Part shown: positions 28,401 to 36,691 of the stretch, piece by piece
Numbering within the stretch: position 1 is the stretch's first letter
Layout: each line of letters begins with the position of its first letter
Origin: Methylobacterium sp. 17Sr1-1
GTDB lineage: Bacteria; Pseudomonadota; Alphaproteobacteria; Rhizobiales; Beijerinckiaceae
DNA: 64,000 nt
Reading direction: 5' to 3'
NCBI RefSeq assembly: GCF_003173775.1
Contig: NZ_CP029552.1
Coordinates: 4,157,001 to 4,221,000, forward strand
Notes under the pieces: generated by a model
Database searches by the model: none
What the model was told of the DNA's origin: nothing
What the model saw: only the letters and a program-made list of their open reading frames with translations
Made by a program: the position numbers and the translations under genes

Positions 28401-28647
28401 GCGACGACATGTACAGCATGTTGTCGACGCCGTTGATCTCCTGCTCGATCGGCGTCGCGATGGTGGCCGCCACGGTCTCGGCGTTGGCGCCCGGATAGGA
28501 GGCGCGCACCACCACGGTCGGCGGCACGATCTCGGGATACTGCGAGACCGGCAGCGAGATGTACGAGACGTAGCCGATGATCAGGATGACGATCGAGGTC
28601 ACCGAGGCGAAGATCGGCCGGTCGACGAAGAAGTGGGCAAAACGCAT
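25459..28647 (-). CDS. RND multidrug efflux pump inner-membrane transporter (HAE1/AcrB family)
   Basis: 1062 residues from the ATG complement at 28645-28647 (MRFAHFFVDRPIFA), the standard HAE1 start. It has twelve membrane helices in two repeats. Helix 4 carries the proton-relay pair in GIVVDDAIVVVENVERNM, and the porter domain includes NPTEFIAESVHEVYKTLGEA. It exports hydrophobic compounds from the inner membrane and periplasm using the proton gradient, with an adaptor and an outer-membrane channel. The adaptor gene is 99 bases upstream on the same strand. No outer-membrane factor or repressor gene is adjacent. Confidence 0.95.
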   Translation of the reverse strand: MRFAHFFVDRPIFASVTSIVILIIGYVSYISLPVSQYPEIVPPTVVVRASYPGANAETVAATIATPIEQEINGVDNMLYMSSLSTNDGNMQLTVTFALGTNLDIANVLVQNRLSVAQPRLPGDVRNLGVTVRKSSPDLMMVVHVLSPDGTFDQNYLANYIYLRLRDPMLRLNGVGDITVFGGSEYALRLWLDPNKLASYQLSTTDVLNALQEQNVQVASGALGAPPAPADQAFQLTVQTQGRFQDPSEFRKVIVKASDGRLVRISDIARVELGQKDYTTKSFLNGQPAIGIGVFQRPGTNALQAAEQVQALMKTLAKDFPPGLEYKIAYNPTEFIAESVHEVYKTLGEAIVLVVVVILVFLQSWRTAIIPIIAIPVSLVGTFAVMALLGFSLNNLTLFGLVLAIGIVVDDAIVVVENVERNMAEGLSPGEAAHKTMDEVGGAVVAIALVLSAVFIPTAFIPGISGQFYRQFALTIAASTIISMFNSLTLSPALCKLLLKPHSEHHRPRFFLARFGAWAANTFNRAFDATANAYAATIRFLTGRLVPLLAMLLLYAGVIYGVLHLVRTTPTGFIPLQDQGYLLVVVQLPPGSALERTTAVVQEVSRRSLDIDGVGNTVVIAGFDGATFTNTTNGAVMFLPLKPFAERLAKGRTAGKILQDVLAKTAPMQEARIIAIPPPPVRGLGNAGGFKMQVQSREGSDIARLLQVSGDLIGAANRDPNLTRVFTTFGNDTPQIYLDIDRTVARMLNVPLANVFSTLQVNLGGAYVNDFNTFGRIYQVRAQADAKYRMEKEDIERLKVRSSTGALVPMGTLANIRDISGPQIVQRYNLYYSIPVQGDSRPGVSSGQSLDAMEKLARQTLPDGMSFEWTEIAFQEKAVGNTAIYVFALGVLLVFLVLAAQYESWALPLSILLVVPTGVLAALAGVQFRAQDNNILTQIGLIVLIGLAAKNAILIVEFAHQIEESERRGPVAAAVEACRLRLRPILMTAFAFILGVVPLAFATGPGAEMRQALGTAVLFGMLGATIFGLFLTPVFYVVIRNLSIRINRWRGVDDHHGEPEPAR

Positions 28648-28746
28648 CGGTGGGCCTCTCGCGCCCCTCAACATGGGCGTGGCGCTCCCGGTCGGGGCGC
28701 TGGCGTCCTGATGGAAGCGCCGCACGGACGGGCGGCGCGTGTCTGG

Positions 28747-29880
28747 TTACTCGCGGACCGGCGGCAGGTCCTTGCGCTCGGGCGTGATCTTGGCGCCCGG
28801 GCGCACCCGGGTCAGGCCGACGATCACGATGGTCTCGTCGCCCTTCAGCCCGTCGCGCACCACGCGGTAGCCGTCGATCTTCGGGCCGGGGCGGATGTTG
28901 CGCGGCTGGACCACGTTGTCGTCGCCGACGACGTAGACGAGGCGCTTGTCCTGGTTGGCGCCGATCGCCTCGTCGGGGATCAGCACGCCGCGATAGGGCT
29001 TCGAGGCCGGCATGCTGACGATGCCGAACAGGCCGGGCTTGATGAAGCGGTCCGGATTCTCGACCGTGGCGCGCAGGAGCACCGTGCCGGTCGCCTCGTC
29101 GACCCGGTTGTCGACGAAGTTGAGCACGCCCTTGCGGGTGGGCTTCGCTTCCCCGGTCAGCGCCACCAGGATCGGCACGGTGTGCTCGTTCTGGGTCGCC
29201 CCCATGCCGATCCGCAGGGTCCCCTGATAGGCCAGGAACGAGCGCTCATCGACCGTGAACGAGAAGTAGATCGGATCGAGGGAGACGATCGTGGTCAGCA
29301 TCGTCTGGTCGGTGATGACGATGTTGCCCTCGGTGACGTTGCGCTGCGAGATCCGCCCGTCGATCGGCGAGCGCACCTCGGTGAAGTCGTAGTTGAGCTG
29401 GGCCTGGCGCAGGGCCGCGGTGGCGTTGTCGACGTCGGCCTGGGCGGTCTGCGAGTTCTGCCGGCGCTGGTCGGTGACCTGCTCGGAGATGTTGCCGGAG
29501 CGGCTCAGGGTCTGGGCGCGCTCGAGATCGGTCTGGCTGAAGTTCAGCCGGGCCTTGGCCGAATCGAGGGCCGCATTCGCCTGGTCGAGGGCCGCCTTGT
29601 AGGGCCGCCGGTCGATGGTGAAGAGCAGGTCGCCCTTCTTCACCACGGCGCCGTCCTGGAAATGGATTTTTTGCAGGTAGCCGGTGACCCGGGCCCGCAC
29701 CTCGACGTACTCGATCGCGTTGAAGCGGCCGGTGAAGTCGTCGTGCTCCACCACCTCCTTGACCACGGGCTTGGCGACCGTGACCGTCGGGGGCGGCCCG
29801 CCGGGAGCCTGGGCCCGCGCCGGGATACCGGCCATCAGCAGGAGCGCCGGGATCACCGCCGCCAGCCTCAGCCTGCGCAT
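28747..29880 (-). CDS. RND efflux periplasmic adaptor subunit
   Basis: 377 residues from the ATG complement at 29878-29880, with GGGAGA six bases upstream. A signal peptide covers about 1-24 (ALLLMAGIPARAQA). Then come a lipoyl-like half (YVEVRARVTGYLQKIHF and VRSPIDGRISQRN) split by a helical hairpin (about 100-160) and a beta-barrel part. It links the RND transporter encoded next to an outer-membrane channel. No lipobox is seen, so it may be soluble in the periplasm. Confidence 0.93.
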   Translation of the reverse strand: MRRLRLAAVIPALLLMAGIPARAQAPGGPPPTVTVAKPVVKEVVEHDDFTGRFNAIEYVEVRARVTGYLQKIHFQDGAVVKKGDLLFTIDRRPYKAALDQANAALDSAKARLNFSQTDLERAQTLSRSGNISEQVTDQRRQNSQTAQADVDNATAALRQAQLNYDFTEVRSPIDGRISQRNVTEGNIVITDQTMLTTIVSLDPIYFSFTVDERSFLAYQGTLRIGMGATQNEHTVPILVALTGEAKPTRKGVLNFVDNRVDEATGTVLLRATVENPDRFIKPGLFGIVSMPASKPYRGVLIPDEAIGANQDKRLVYVVGDDNVVQPRNIRPGPKIDGYRVVRDGLKGDETIVIVGLTRVRPGAKITPERKDLPPVRE

Positions 29881-30052
29881 ACTCACTCTCCCGCTCGTCT
29901 CGTGCATGCGGCCCCCTCGGACGCGCGAAGAGACGGGCCGGGGCCCGTCCGCGTCGAGGGGGTGGCCTTGACCGGGAACCGCGCCGCTCTCGGCGCGGCC
30001 CTCCCGGGGCCTGAAGGATGTCGAACCGCCCGCGGGCGGCGTATTGGTTCAG

Positions 30053-30373
30053 CTAGTCCACGGTCTCGCCGGCATTGGCCCAGTCCTTGAACCCGCCGGC
30101 ATAATGCTCCGAGAGGGGGATGCCCTGGCTCTGGAGATACTGCAGCGCCCGCGCCGAGCGCACGCCGGCGGCGCAGGACAGGACCGGCCGGCGGCCATCC
30201 GCGGCGATCATGGCCTGCAGCCGCTCGACGTCGAAGCTCGAGAGCGGGAAGGAAACGGAGCCCGGAATGTGGCCCGCCTCGAACTCGTTGGGCTCGCGCA
30301 CGTCGATCAGCAGGACGGATCCGTCCGCCAGGCCGCTCTTCACCGCATCCCGGTCCCAGTCGACGATCGCCAT
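30053..30373 (-). CDS. Single-domain rhodanese
   Basis: 106 residues from the ATG complement at 30371-30373. It has LLIDVREPNEFEAGHIPGS, the CH2A-like motif, and an active-site loop CAAGVRS with Cys at residue 67. It transfers sulfane sulfur (thiosulfate or persulfide) in the cytoplasm. The length is normal for a one-domain rhodanese. No sulfur-metabolism neighbour is present. Confidence 0.9.
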   Translation of the reverse strand: MAIVDWDRDAVKSGLADGSVLLIDVREPNEFEAGHIPGSVSFPLSSFDVERLQAMIAADGRRPVLSCAAGVRSARALQYLQSQGIPLSEHYAGGFKDWANAGETVD

Positions 30374-30435
30374 TGTCTCACCCGAAACGTCGACCCAGCG
30401 CCGACCCACGATCATAATCGGCGCGTCCGACACTT

Positions 30436-30462
30436 GTCACCGCGACGCGACGGAGCGGTGAC
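30436..30462. promoter_or_regulatory. Inverted repeat between the rhodanese and glycosyltransferase genes
   Basis: GTCACCGC (30436-30443) and GCGGTGAC (30455-30462) are exact complements with an 11-base gap; a third TCACCGCT lies at 30479-30486. They lie about 60 bases upstream of the rhodanese start in the divergent gap and might be an operator. No regulator gene adjoins. Confidence 0.4.
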
Positions 30463-30610
30463 GAATGCGATAAATCATCACCGCTCAGCGTTGCAAGAGC
30501 GGTCATCCCGGGGCCGGGGGTCGTCTTGTGCGCTGCCGCACAAGCTGGATTCGGCTTGTGAGCCGCCGCTGTGTAGGAACGCCGCGACTGTGTCCCCCTC
30601 GGCGGGACTT

Positions 30611-30638
30611 CATCGTTCAAGGTCCCATCGTTCAAGGT
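30611..30638 (+). repeat. Short tandem duplication at the glycosyltransferase ribosome site
   Basis: CATCGTTCAAGGT occurs at 30611-30623 and again at 30626-30638, a period of 15 bases. The second copy supplies the AAGG ribosome site five bases before the ATG at 30643. Confidence 0.6.
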
Positions 30639-30642
30639 GTCA

Positions 30643-31935
30643 ATGCGCCCGCATCCCGTCGCCCTCGACCTCACCCGCCTCGTCACCCGCCTGCGCCACG
30701 CGAGCCCGACCGGGATCGACCGGGTCGAGCTCGCCTATGCCCGGCACCTCCTGGACCGGCCCGGCCCGCGCTTCGGCGTGGTCTCGACTCCGCTCGGCCC
30801 GAAGGTGCTCGACCGGGCGCAGATGGCCGGCCTCGTCGAGGCGGCGCTGGCGTCCTGGACCGAGGAGGTCGCGGTCGGCGACGACCCGGTCTACCGCGAC
30901 CTCGCCGGCCGGCTCGGCCTGCCCGTGCCGCCGGCGGGCTCGGGCGCCGCGAGGCCCGACGGAACGCGGGCCCGCCGCGAGCGGCAGCTCCGGGCCTGGC
31001 TCGCGGCCTTCCGGGCGCCGGGACCGGAGCGCGTGCCGATGAACGCGATCTACCTCCACGCCTCGCACCTGCGCCTCGACAAGCCGGCGCGGTTCGACTG
31101 GCTGTACGACCGGCCCGACATCCGGCCGGTCTTCTTCATCCACGACCTGATCCCGATCGAGTATCCCGAATACGGCCGCCCCGGCGAGGCCGAACGGCAC
31201 CGGGTGCGGATGGAGACGGTGGCGCGCCACGCGCAAGCCATCCTGGTGAACTCGGCCGATGTGAGGGGGCGCTTCTCCGCCTACCTCGCCGGCCTCGGGC
31301 GCCGGGTGCCGCCCATCACCGTCGGGCCGCTCGGGATCGAGGCCGCGTTCCATCGCTCGCCCGAAGACGGGGCTTCCGCCGCCCCACCCCCGCCGTTCTT
31401 CCTCGTCTGCGGCACGATCGAGCCGCGCAAGAACCTGATCGGCCTCCTCAGCACCTGGCGCGAGCTCGCCGCGCGGCACGGCGAGGCGACGCCGCGCCTC
31501 GTCGTCGTCGGGCGCCGGGGCTGGGAGAGCGAGAACGTGGTCGATCTCCTGGAGCGCTGCCCGGCGGTGCGCGCCCACGTCGTCGAGGCATCGAGCCTCT
31601 CGACCGCCGGGCTGGTGGAGCTGATGGGCCACGCCACCGCGCTCCTGATGCCCTCTTTCACCGAGGGCTACGGCCTGCCGGTGCTGGAGGCCGCGGCCAG
31701 CGGCCTGCCGGTCGTCGCCTCCGACATCCCGGTCCACCGCGAGATCGCGGGAGACTTCGCCGAGTTCCTGCACCCGCTCGACGGGCTCGGATGGATGCGG
31801 GTGGTGGAGGACCTGGCGGTGCCGGGCTCGGAGCATCGTGCGGCGATGACGGAGCGCCTCGCGGGGTACCGGGCGCCGACCTGGGCGGACCATTTCGCGC
31901 GGGTCGATCCGGCGCTGGCGGCCCTGGCGGGGTGA
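30643..31935 (+). CDS. GT4-type glycosyltransferase (group 1)
   Basis: 430 residues from the ATG at 30643 (AAGG five bases upstream; a GTG two codons earlier is possible). The N-terminal domain starts VALDLTRLVTR and includes FFIHDLIPIEYPEY. The C-terminal nucleotide-sugar domain has FLVCGTIEPRKNLIGLL, LVVVGRRGWE and SFTEGYGLPVLEAAASG, the E-x7-E pattern of retaining GT4 enzymes. It is probably a mannosyl- or rhamnosyl-type transferase for a cell-surface glycan, but acceptor and donor are unknown. It stands alone rather than in a polysaccharide cluster. Confidence 0.85.
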   Translation: MRPHPVALDLTRLVTRLRHASPTGIDRVELAYARHLLDRPGPRFGVVSTPLGPKVLDRAQMAGLVEAALASWTEEVAVGDDPVYRDLAGRLGLPVPPAGSGAARPDGTRARRERQLRAWLAAFRAPGPERVPMNAIYLHASHLRLDKPARFDWLYDRPDIRPVFFIHDLIPIEYPEYGRPGEAERHRVRMETVARHAQAILVNSADVRGRFSAYLAGLGRRVPPITVGPLGIEAAFHRSPEDGASAAPPPPFFLVCGTIEPRKNLIGLLSTWRELAARHGEATPRLVVVGRRGWESENVVDLLERCPAVRAHVVEASSLSTAGLVELMGHATALLMPSFTEGYGLPVLEAAASGLPVVASDIPVHREIAGDFAEFLHPLDGLGWMRVVEDLAVPGSEHRAAMTERLAGYRAPTWADHFARVDPALAALAG

Positions 31936-32036
31936 GGTTGCGGGGCGGTTTTGCGCCGGGGCTGACGTACGGCTAAGGTTGCAGGACGATTGCCCCATGG
32001 CCGTCCCGCTCCCTTCGGGTGCCGGGTCGGGCGCGG

Positions 32037-32202
32037 CTCCCCTCTCCCGTCTGGGAGAGGGGCCGGGGGTGAGGGTGGCTCAGGCTCAGGATAAATCTCG
32101 AACCGTCGCGCTGCGCAGCTCGACGCCGAGCGACCGATCCGGACGCCGAGCCACCCTCACCCCTACCCCTCTCCCAAACCGGAGAGGGGATCCCGCGCTT
32201 CA
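32037..32202. repeat. Interspersed palindromic repeat, family A, copy 2
   Basis: It shares with copy 1 (25176-25407) the blocks CTCCCCTCTCCCGT, GTGAGGGTGGCTC, GCTGCGCAGCT, CCCCTACCCCTCTCC and GGAGAGGGGATCCCGCGCTTCA, in the same order and orientation. The two halves are themselves near-inverted (GGGTGAGGGTGGCTC against GAGCCACCCTCACCC). It fills most of the 311-base gap before the allantoinase fusion gene. Confidence 0.85.
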
Positions 32203-32246
32203 CCCGGCGCCGGACGGCGCGGCCTCGGCCCCGACCGGATCCGCCG

Positions 32247-33689
32247 ATGACCGACTCCCCCTACCCCCGCGACCTCGTCGGCTACGGCCGCACCCCGCCG
32301 CACGCGCAATGGCCGGACGGCGCCCGCATCGCGGTGCAGTTCGTCATCAACTACGAGGAGGGCGGCGAGAACTGCCTGCTTCACGGCGACCGGGCCTCGG
32401 AGGCGTTCCTGTCGGAGATCGTCGGCGCGCAGGCCTGGCCGGGCCAGCGCCACATGAGCATGGAATCGATCTACGAGTACGGGTCCCGGGTCGGGTTCTG
32501 GCGCCTGCACAGGCTCTTCACCGAGCGCAGCGTGCCGGTGACGGTCTACGGTGTCGCCACCGCCCTCCAGCGCAACCCGGACGCGGTCGCGGCGATGCGC
32601 GAGGCCGGCTGGGAGATCGCCTGCCACGGCCTCAAGTGGATCGACTACCGCGACTTCTCCTACGAGGAGGAGAAGGCCCACATGAGCGAGGCGATCCGGA
32701 TCCACACCGAGGTGACCGGCGAGCGCCCGCTCGGCTGGTACACGGGGCGGACTTCGGAGAACACCCTGCGGCTGGTGATGGAGGAGGGCGGCTTCCTCTA
32801 CTCGGCGGATTCCTACGCCGACGACCTCCCCTACTGGGTCGAGGGCCCGCGGGCGCCCCAGCTCGTCGTGCCCTACACGCTCGACGCCAACGACATGCGG
32901 TTCGCGACACCGCAGGGCTTCAACGCGGGCGACCAGTTCTTCGCCTACCTGCGCGATTCCTTCGACGTGCTCTACGCCGAGGGCGCCGAGACGCCCCGGA
33001 TGCTGTCGATCGGCCTGCATTGCCGCCTCGTCGGCCGGCCCGGGCGGATCGCGGCGCTCGCCCGCTTCCTCGACCACGTGGCGGCGCATGACGACGTCTG
33101 GGTGACCCGGCGCATCGACATCGCCCGGCACTGGGCCAGGACCCACGCGCCCGCCGGCCTGACCCCGAGCCGGATGGGCCGCGCGCTGTTCGTCGAGAGC
33201 TTTGGCGACGTGTTCGAGCACTCGCCCTGGGTGGCCGAGGGCGCCGCTGCCGCCGGGCTCTCCGGCATGCAGGACTCGGCCGACGGGCTGCATGCCGCGA
33301 TGGTCGAGGTGATGCGGGCGGCCGAGCCGGAGCGGCTTCTGGCTCTCATCCGCGCCCATCCCGACCTCGCCGGCCGGGTGGCGGCCGCCGACCTCGCGCC
33401 GGAATCCCGCGCCGAGCAGGCCTCGGCCGGCCTCGACGCTCTCGATGCCGAGGGCCGCGCCCGCTTCCTCGACCTCAACGAGCGCTACCGCACGCGGCAC
33501 GGCTTCCCGTTCGTGATGGCGGTGCGGGGCAAGAGCCCGGACGAGATCCTGTCGCAACTGGCAGAACGGCTGGACAATTCGCCCGAGGACGAGCGGGCCC
33601 GGGCGCTCGCCGAGATCGAGACCATCGCGCTGCTGCGGCTCAAGCAGCGGCTGCCGTCGCTGCCGGACGTGTTTTCGGCGACGGCGTAA
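32247..33689 (+). CDS. Fusion of PuuE-type allantoinase and OHCU decarboxylase
   Basis: 480 residues with two enzyme domains. Residues 1 to about 305 are a polysaccharide-deacetylase-fold allantoinase (PuuE type): VQFVINYEEGGE, HMSMESIYEYGSR, EIACHGLKWIDY and LGWYTGRTSENT. Residues about 315-478 are 2-oxo-4-hydroxy-4-carboxy-5-ureidoimidazoline decarboxylase: FEHSPWVAEGAA, IRAHPDLAGR with the catalytic His, and FPFVMAVRGKS. Together they make S-allantoin from the uricase pathway intermediate and then open it to allantoate, so non-adjacent pathway chemistry is joined in one cytoplasmic protein. No uricase or hydroxyisourate hydrolase gene adjoins. Confidence 0.9.
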   Translation: MTDSPYPRDLVGYGRTPPHAQWPDGARIAVQFVINYEEGGENCLLHGDRASEAFLSEIVGAQAWPGQRHMSMESIYEYGSRVGFWRLHRLFTERSVPVTVYGVATALQRNPDAVAAMREAGWEIACHGLKWIDYRDFSYEEEKAHMSEAIRIHTEVTGERPLGWYTGRTSENTLRLVMEEGGFLYSADSYADDLPYWVEGPRAPQLVVPYTLDANDMRFATPQGFNAGDQFFAYLRDSFDVLYAEGAETPRMLSIGLHCRLVGRPGRIAALARFLDHVAAHDDVWVTRRIDIARHWARTHAPAGLTPSRMGRALFVESFGDVFEHSPWVAEGAAAAGLSGMQDSADGLHAAMVEVMRAAEPERLLALIRAHPDLAGRVAAADLAPESRAEQASAGLDALDAEGRARFLDLNERYRTRHGFPFVMAVRGKSPDEILSQLAERLDNSPEDERARALAEIETIALLRLKQRLPSLPDVFSATA

Positions 33690-33728
33690 CTGTCTCGATC
33701 GACGCTCGAAATCCCTAGCCGGCAATCC

Positions 33729-33860
33729 GGGACTCGCCGAAGGCGGGAACCCGGGATCCATAACCGCTGACGTCTCAGGACAAGGCGACCAGCGTTCCGC
33801 TTCATCCTGAAGCGCCGGCGGTTATGGATCCCGGGTTCCGCTGCGCGGCCCCGGGATGAC
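33729..33860. repeat. Interspersed palindromic repeat, family B, copy 1
   Basis: Arms around CCCGGGATCCATAACCGC (left) and GCGGTTATGGATCCCGGG (right) are complementary, with an outer GTCATCCCGGGG-type end on the right. On the opposite strand it matches 58182-58320 nearly base for base over the first 40 bases. It lies between the convergent allantoinase fusion and glutathionyl-hydroquinone reductase genes. Confidence 0.85.
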
Positions 33861-33906
33861 CCTGTGCGTTGGAAGCGTGGTGTGAAAGCCAGCTTGCCCG
33901 GCCGAC

Positions 33907-34884
33907 TTACGTCCCGAACCGCTCCGCCCGCCCGTGCGGCGCCTCGTAATCCAGCACCGGCCCGAGCGGCACGATTCCCGTCGGGTTGATGGTCGGGTGG
34001 CTCTCGTAATAGTGCCGCTTGATGTGGGTGAGGTTGACCGTCGGGGCGATGCCGGGAGTCTGGTAGAGGTCGCGCAGGTAGGGCGCGAGGTTCGGGTAGT
34101 CGGCGATCCGGCGCAGGTTGCACTTGAAGTGCCCGACATACACGGGATCGAACCGGACCAGCGTGGTGAACAGCCGGATGTCGGCCTCGGTCAGCCGCGC
34201 ACCCATCAGGTAGCGGCCGCGATCGAGGCGGGCGTCGAGGGCGTCGAGCTCGTCGAAGAGCGCCGTCACCGCCTCCTCGTAGGCCTCTTGCGCGGTCGCG
34301 AAGCCGGCCTTGTAGACGCCGTTATTGACCCGGTCGTAGACCCGGGCATTGAGGGCATCGATCTCGGGTCGCAGGTCCTCCGGGTAGAGGTCGGGTCCAC
34401 TGCCGCCGAACGCGCCATTCAGCATCCGGATGATCTCGGCCGACTCGTTCGACACGATCGTGCCGCGCACCTTGTCCCACAGGACCGGCACGGTGACCCG
34501 GCCGGTATAGTGGGGATCGGCCTTGAGGTAGACCTCGTAGAGCCGGCTCGCGCCGTTGAGCGTGTCCGGCCCGGCGCCCGGGCTGTCGCCGAACACCCAG
34601 CCTTCGCGGCCCATATGCGGATCGACCACCGAGACCGAGACCGCGTCCTCGAGCCCCTTGAGGGCCCGCACGATCAGGGTGCGGTGCGCCCACGGGCAGG
34701 CGAGCGAGACGTAGAGGTGGTAGCGCCCCGCCTCCGCCGGAAAGCCGCCCTCCCCGCTCGGGCCGGATCGCCCGTCCGGGGTGACCCAGTTGCGGAAGGC
34801 CGCGTCCTTGCGCACGAAGCGCCCGCCGGTCTCCTTGGTGTCGTACCATTGGTCGTGCCAGACGCCGTCGACCAGAAGCCCCAT
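33907..34884 (-). CDS. Glutathionyl-hydroquinone reductase (Xi-class GST, YqjG/PcpF type)
   Basis: 325 residues from the ATG complement at 34882-34884. The Xi-class active site LACPWAHRTLI has the catalytic Cys at residue 63. It continues with PVLWDKVRGTIVSNESAEIIRML (glutathione site) and a C-terminal helical domain containing ADIRLFTTLVRFDPVYVGHFKCN, all diagnostic of the family. It removes glutathione from glutathionyl-hydroquinones in the cytoplasm. A DUF2147 gene lies 26 bases upstream on the same strand. Confidence 0.93.
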   Translation of the reverse strand: MGLLVDGVWHDQWYDTKETGGRFVRKDAAFRNWVTPDGRSGPSGEGGFPAEAGRYHLYVSLACPWAHRTLIVRALKGLEDAVSVSVVDPHMGREGWVFGDSPGAGPDTLNGASRLYEVYLKADPHYTGRVTVPVLWDKVRGTIVSNESAEIIRMLNGAFGGSGPDLYPEDLRPEIDALNARVYDRVNNGVYKAGFATAQEAYEEAVTALFDELDALDARLDRGRYLMGARLTEADIRLFTTLVRFDPVYVGHFKCNLRRIADYPNLAPYLRDLYQTPGIAPTVNLTHIKRHYYESHPTINPTGIVPLGPVLDYEAPHGRAERFGT

Positions 34885-34910
34885 CGCGCCCTCCTCACCC
34901 GCCGTCGGCG

Positions 34911-35324
34911 TTAATCCACCCGCGTCCACATCTGCTTCTTGCAGATCAGCCCGCCGAGCACGCAGCCCGACAGTTCGAGCACGTTCGGCCCCTTCATGGC
35001 GAGCTTGCCCGAATAGGTCTTGCCGTCGCGAAAATTGTAGAGCGAGCCCTCCCAGCCCTCGCCGGACGGGCGCATGTCGCGGCTGAGCGCCACGCCGACG
35101 AGGCTGCGGCCGCGTAAGCCGGGATCGGGGTTGTTCACATCCTTGGTCTCGCCGGCCATCACCTTGGAGATGACACCGCAATAGGCGGCGCCACAGCGGC
35201 TGATGCGGATCTGCGAGTCGCCCGCGGGCGTGAGCCAGGTCCCTAGGGGCTGGGGACCCGCCTGCGCGTGGGCGAGAGCCGGGGCGCAGGCGAGGAAGAG
35301 GGCGGCGAGACGGACGGGACGCAA
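34911..35324 (-). CDS. DUF2147-family secreted protein
   Basis: 137 residues from a TTG (complement 35322-35324) with GGAG nine bases upstream; this start gives a complete signal peptide (LAALFLACAPALAHAQA, to about residue 21). The mature domain has GTWLTPAGDSQIRISRCG, YCGVISKV and GSLYNFRDGKTYSGKLAM, the DUF2147 pattern with paired cysteines. Probably periplasmic; function unknown. The following glutathionyl-hydroquinone reductase gene may be co-transcribed. Confidence 0.85.
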   Translation of the reverse strand: MRPVRLAALFLACAPALAHAQAGPQPLGTWLTPAGDSQIRISRCGAAYCGVISKVMAGETKDVNNPDPGLRGRSLVGVALSRDMRPSGEGWEGSLYNFRDGKTYSGKLAMKGPNVLELSGCVLGGLICKKQMWTRVD

Positions 35325-35401
35325 CGGTCAGGGCTCCGAGACGGCGGAATCGAAGCCCCGACCTAGCGCCTTCCCGCCCGTCCCGCCATGCGGTCAGGCG
35401 C

Positions 35402-36559
35402 TCACGCGACGAGCTCCGGGAACGGCACGATGGTGGATTTCACCGTCTTCATCGCCATCGCGTCCTTCACCGCCTGCGACACGCCTTCCTGCGTGAACGG
35501 ATAGACCGACTGCATCTCGAGCCACGGATACTTGTCGCGGGCGCGGTAGAGCATGTCGACGCCGAGCGGCAGGTCGTTGCCGGTGAAGGCCCAGGAGCCG
35601 AGCACGTTCAGGTCCTTGGAGCAGATCCGGTGCCAGGAGGTCTCGATCTTCCCCGCATCGGTGAACTGGCCCATCTCGACATAGGTGCCGCCGTCGCGCA
35701 GGAACTCGATGCCCTCGGGGCCGGCGCTCGGGTGGCCGGAGCAATCCATCACCAGGTCGGCGCCGAAGCCGCCGACGATCTCGCGCACCGCCGCGATGCG
35801 GGCCTCCGGCGTCGTGACCTCCGTGATGTCGACGGTGGCCTCGGCGCCGAACTTGCGGGCGAGCGCGAGGCGCGGCTCCTCCGGCGCGCCGACGCAGATG
35901 ACGCGGCCGGCCCCCATCTCCTGCGCCGCCGCCACCGCCAGGATGCCGATCGGCCCGGAGCCCTGGATCACCACCGTGTCGCCCCACTTGAACCCGCCGG
36001 CCCGCGTCGCCCGGTTGAAGGCGCGGATGCAGGAGGTCAGCGGCTCGGACAGCGCGCCGAGGCGAAGCGACATGTCGTCGGGCAGCTTGTAGACCTTGGT
36101 GCCCGGCAGCATCTCGAGGTCGACATAGACGTACTCGGCCCAGCCGCCCCACAGGTGCGGTGCCTTGTCGAAGCCGAGATAGCGCCCGTAATAGACCGGG
36201 GTCAGGCACTTGTTGGCCTGCTCCGGGTAGTGGACGCAGTAATAGCAGTGCCCGCAGGGCATCAGCGGCGGGATCATCACCTTCGACCCGACCTGGAGCG
36301 GCTTCTCCATGAAGTCGGCGGTGAACTCCTCACCCTTCTCGACGATGACGCCGCCGATCTCGTGGCCCAGCGTGAAGGGCCACGGCAGGGGCTTCGGCCA
36401 ATGGCCCTTGAGGATGTGCTGGTCGGTGCCGCAGACGCCGCAGGCCCCCACCTTGATCAGGGCGGCCTTGCGCGGAACCTTCGGCCAGGGCACCGATTGG
36501 ATGACGGGTTCCGCCCCCGGGCCCGCGAACGTGGCCACGCGGATCTCAGGCTTGCTCAT
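35402..36559 (-). CDS. Zinc-dependent alcohol dehydrogenase (MDR family)
   Basis: 385 residues from the ATG complement at 36557-36559. Catalytic zinc ligands are in GVCGTDQH and LGHEIGG. A structural-zinc loop, CGHCYYC, lies near residue 103 with a further Cys downstream. The NAD(P) domain starts IQGSGPIGILAV. Near the middle PHLWGGWAEYVYV is typical of threonine- or sorbitol-dehydrogenase-like members. It oxidises an alcohol or polyol in the cytoplasm; the substrate is not clear. Single gene. Confidence 0.88.
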   Translation of the reverse strand: MSKPEIRVATFAGPGAEPVIQSVPWPKVPRKAALIKVGACGVCGTDQHILKGHWPKPLPWPFTLGHEIGGVIVEKGEEFTADFMEKPLQVGSKVMIPPLMPCGHCYYCVHYPEQANKCLTPVYYGRYLGFDKAPHLWGGWAEYVYVDLEMLPGTKVYKLPDDMSLRLGALSEPLTSCIRAFNRATRAGGFKWGDTVVIQGSGPIGILAVAAAQEMGAGRVICVGAPEEPRLALARKFGAEATVDITEVTTPEARIAAVREIVGGFGADLVMDCSGHPSAGPEGIEFLRDGGTYVEMGQFTDAGKIETSWHRICSKDLNVLGSWAFTGNDLPLGVDMLYRARDKYPWLEMQSVYPFTQEGVSQAVKDAMAMKTVKSTIVPFPELVA

Positions 36560-36691
36560 CGGCGCTTCCTCGGCTGGCTGTTCTGGCGCGGCGCGGAGCC
36601 GCGAGCCGGGTCGTAGCCCGGCCGCCCCCACCCTAGCATCGTATTCGGATGGCGCATCCCAATCGGGCGCGATCGATGACGGGGGACGGCC

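Noticed and set aside
25483..30090. A 1535-codon open frame on the plus strand
   Set aside because: It lies opposite the RND pump and adaptor genes, whose families are certain. Its composition is that of a high-G+C antisense shadow (Arg, Glu, His, Val runs).
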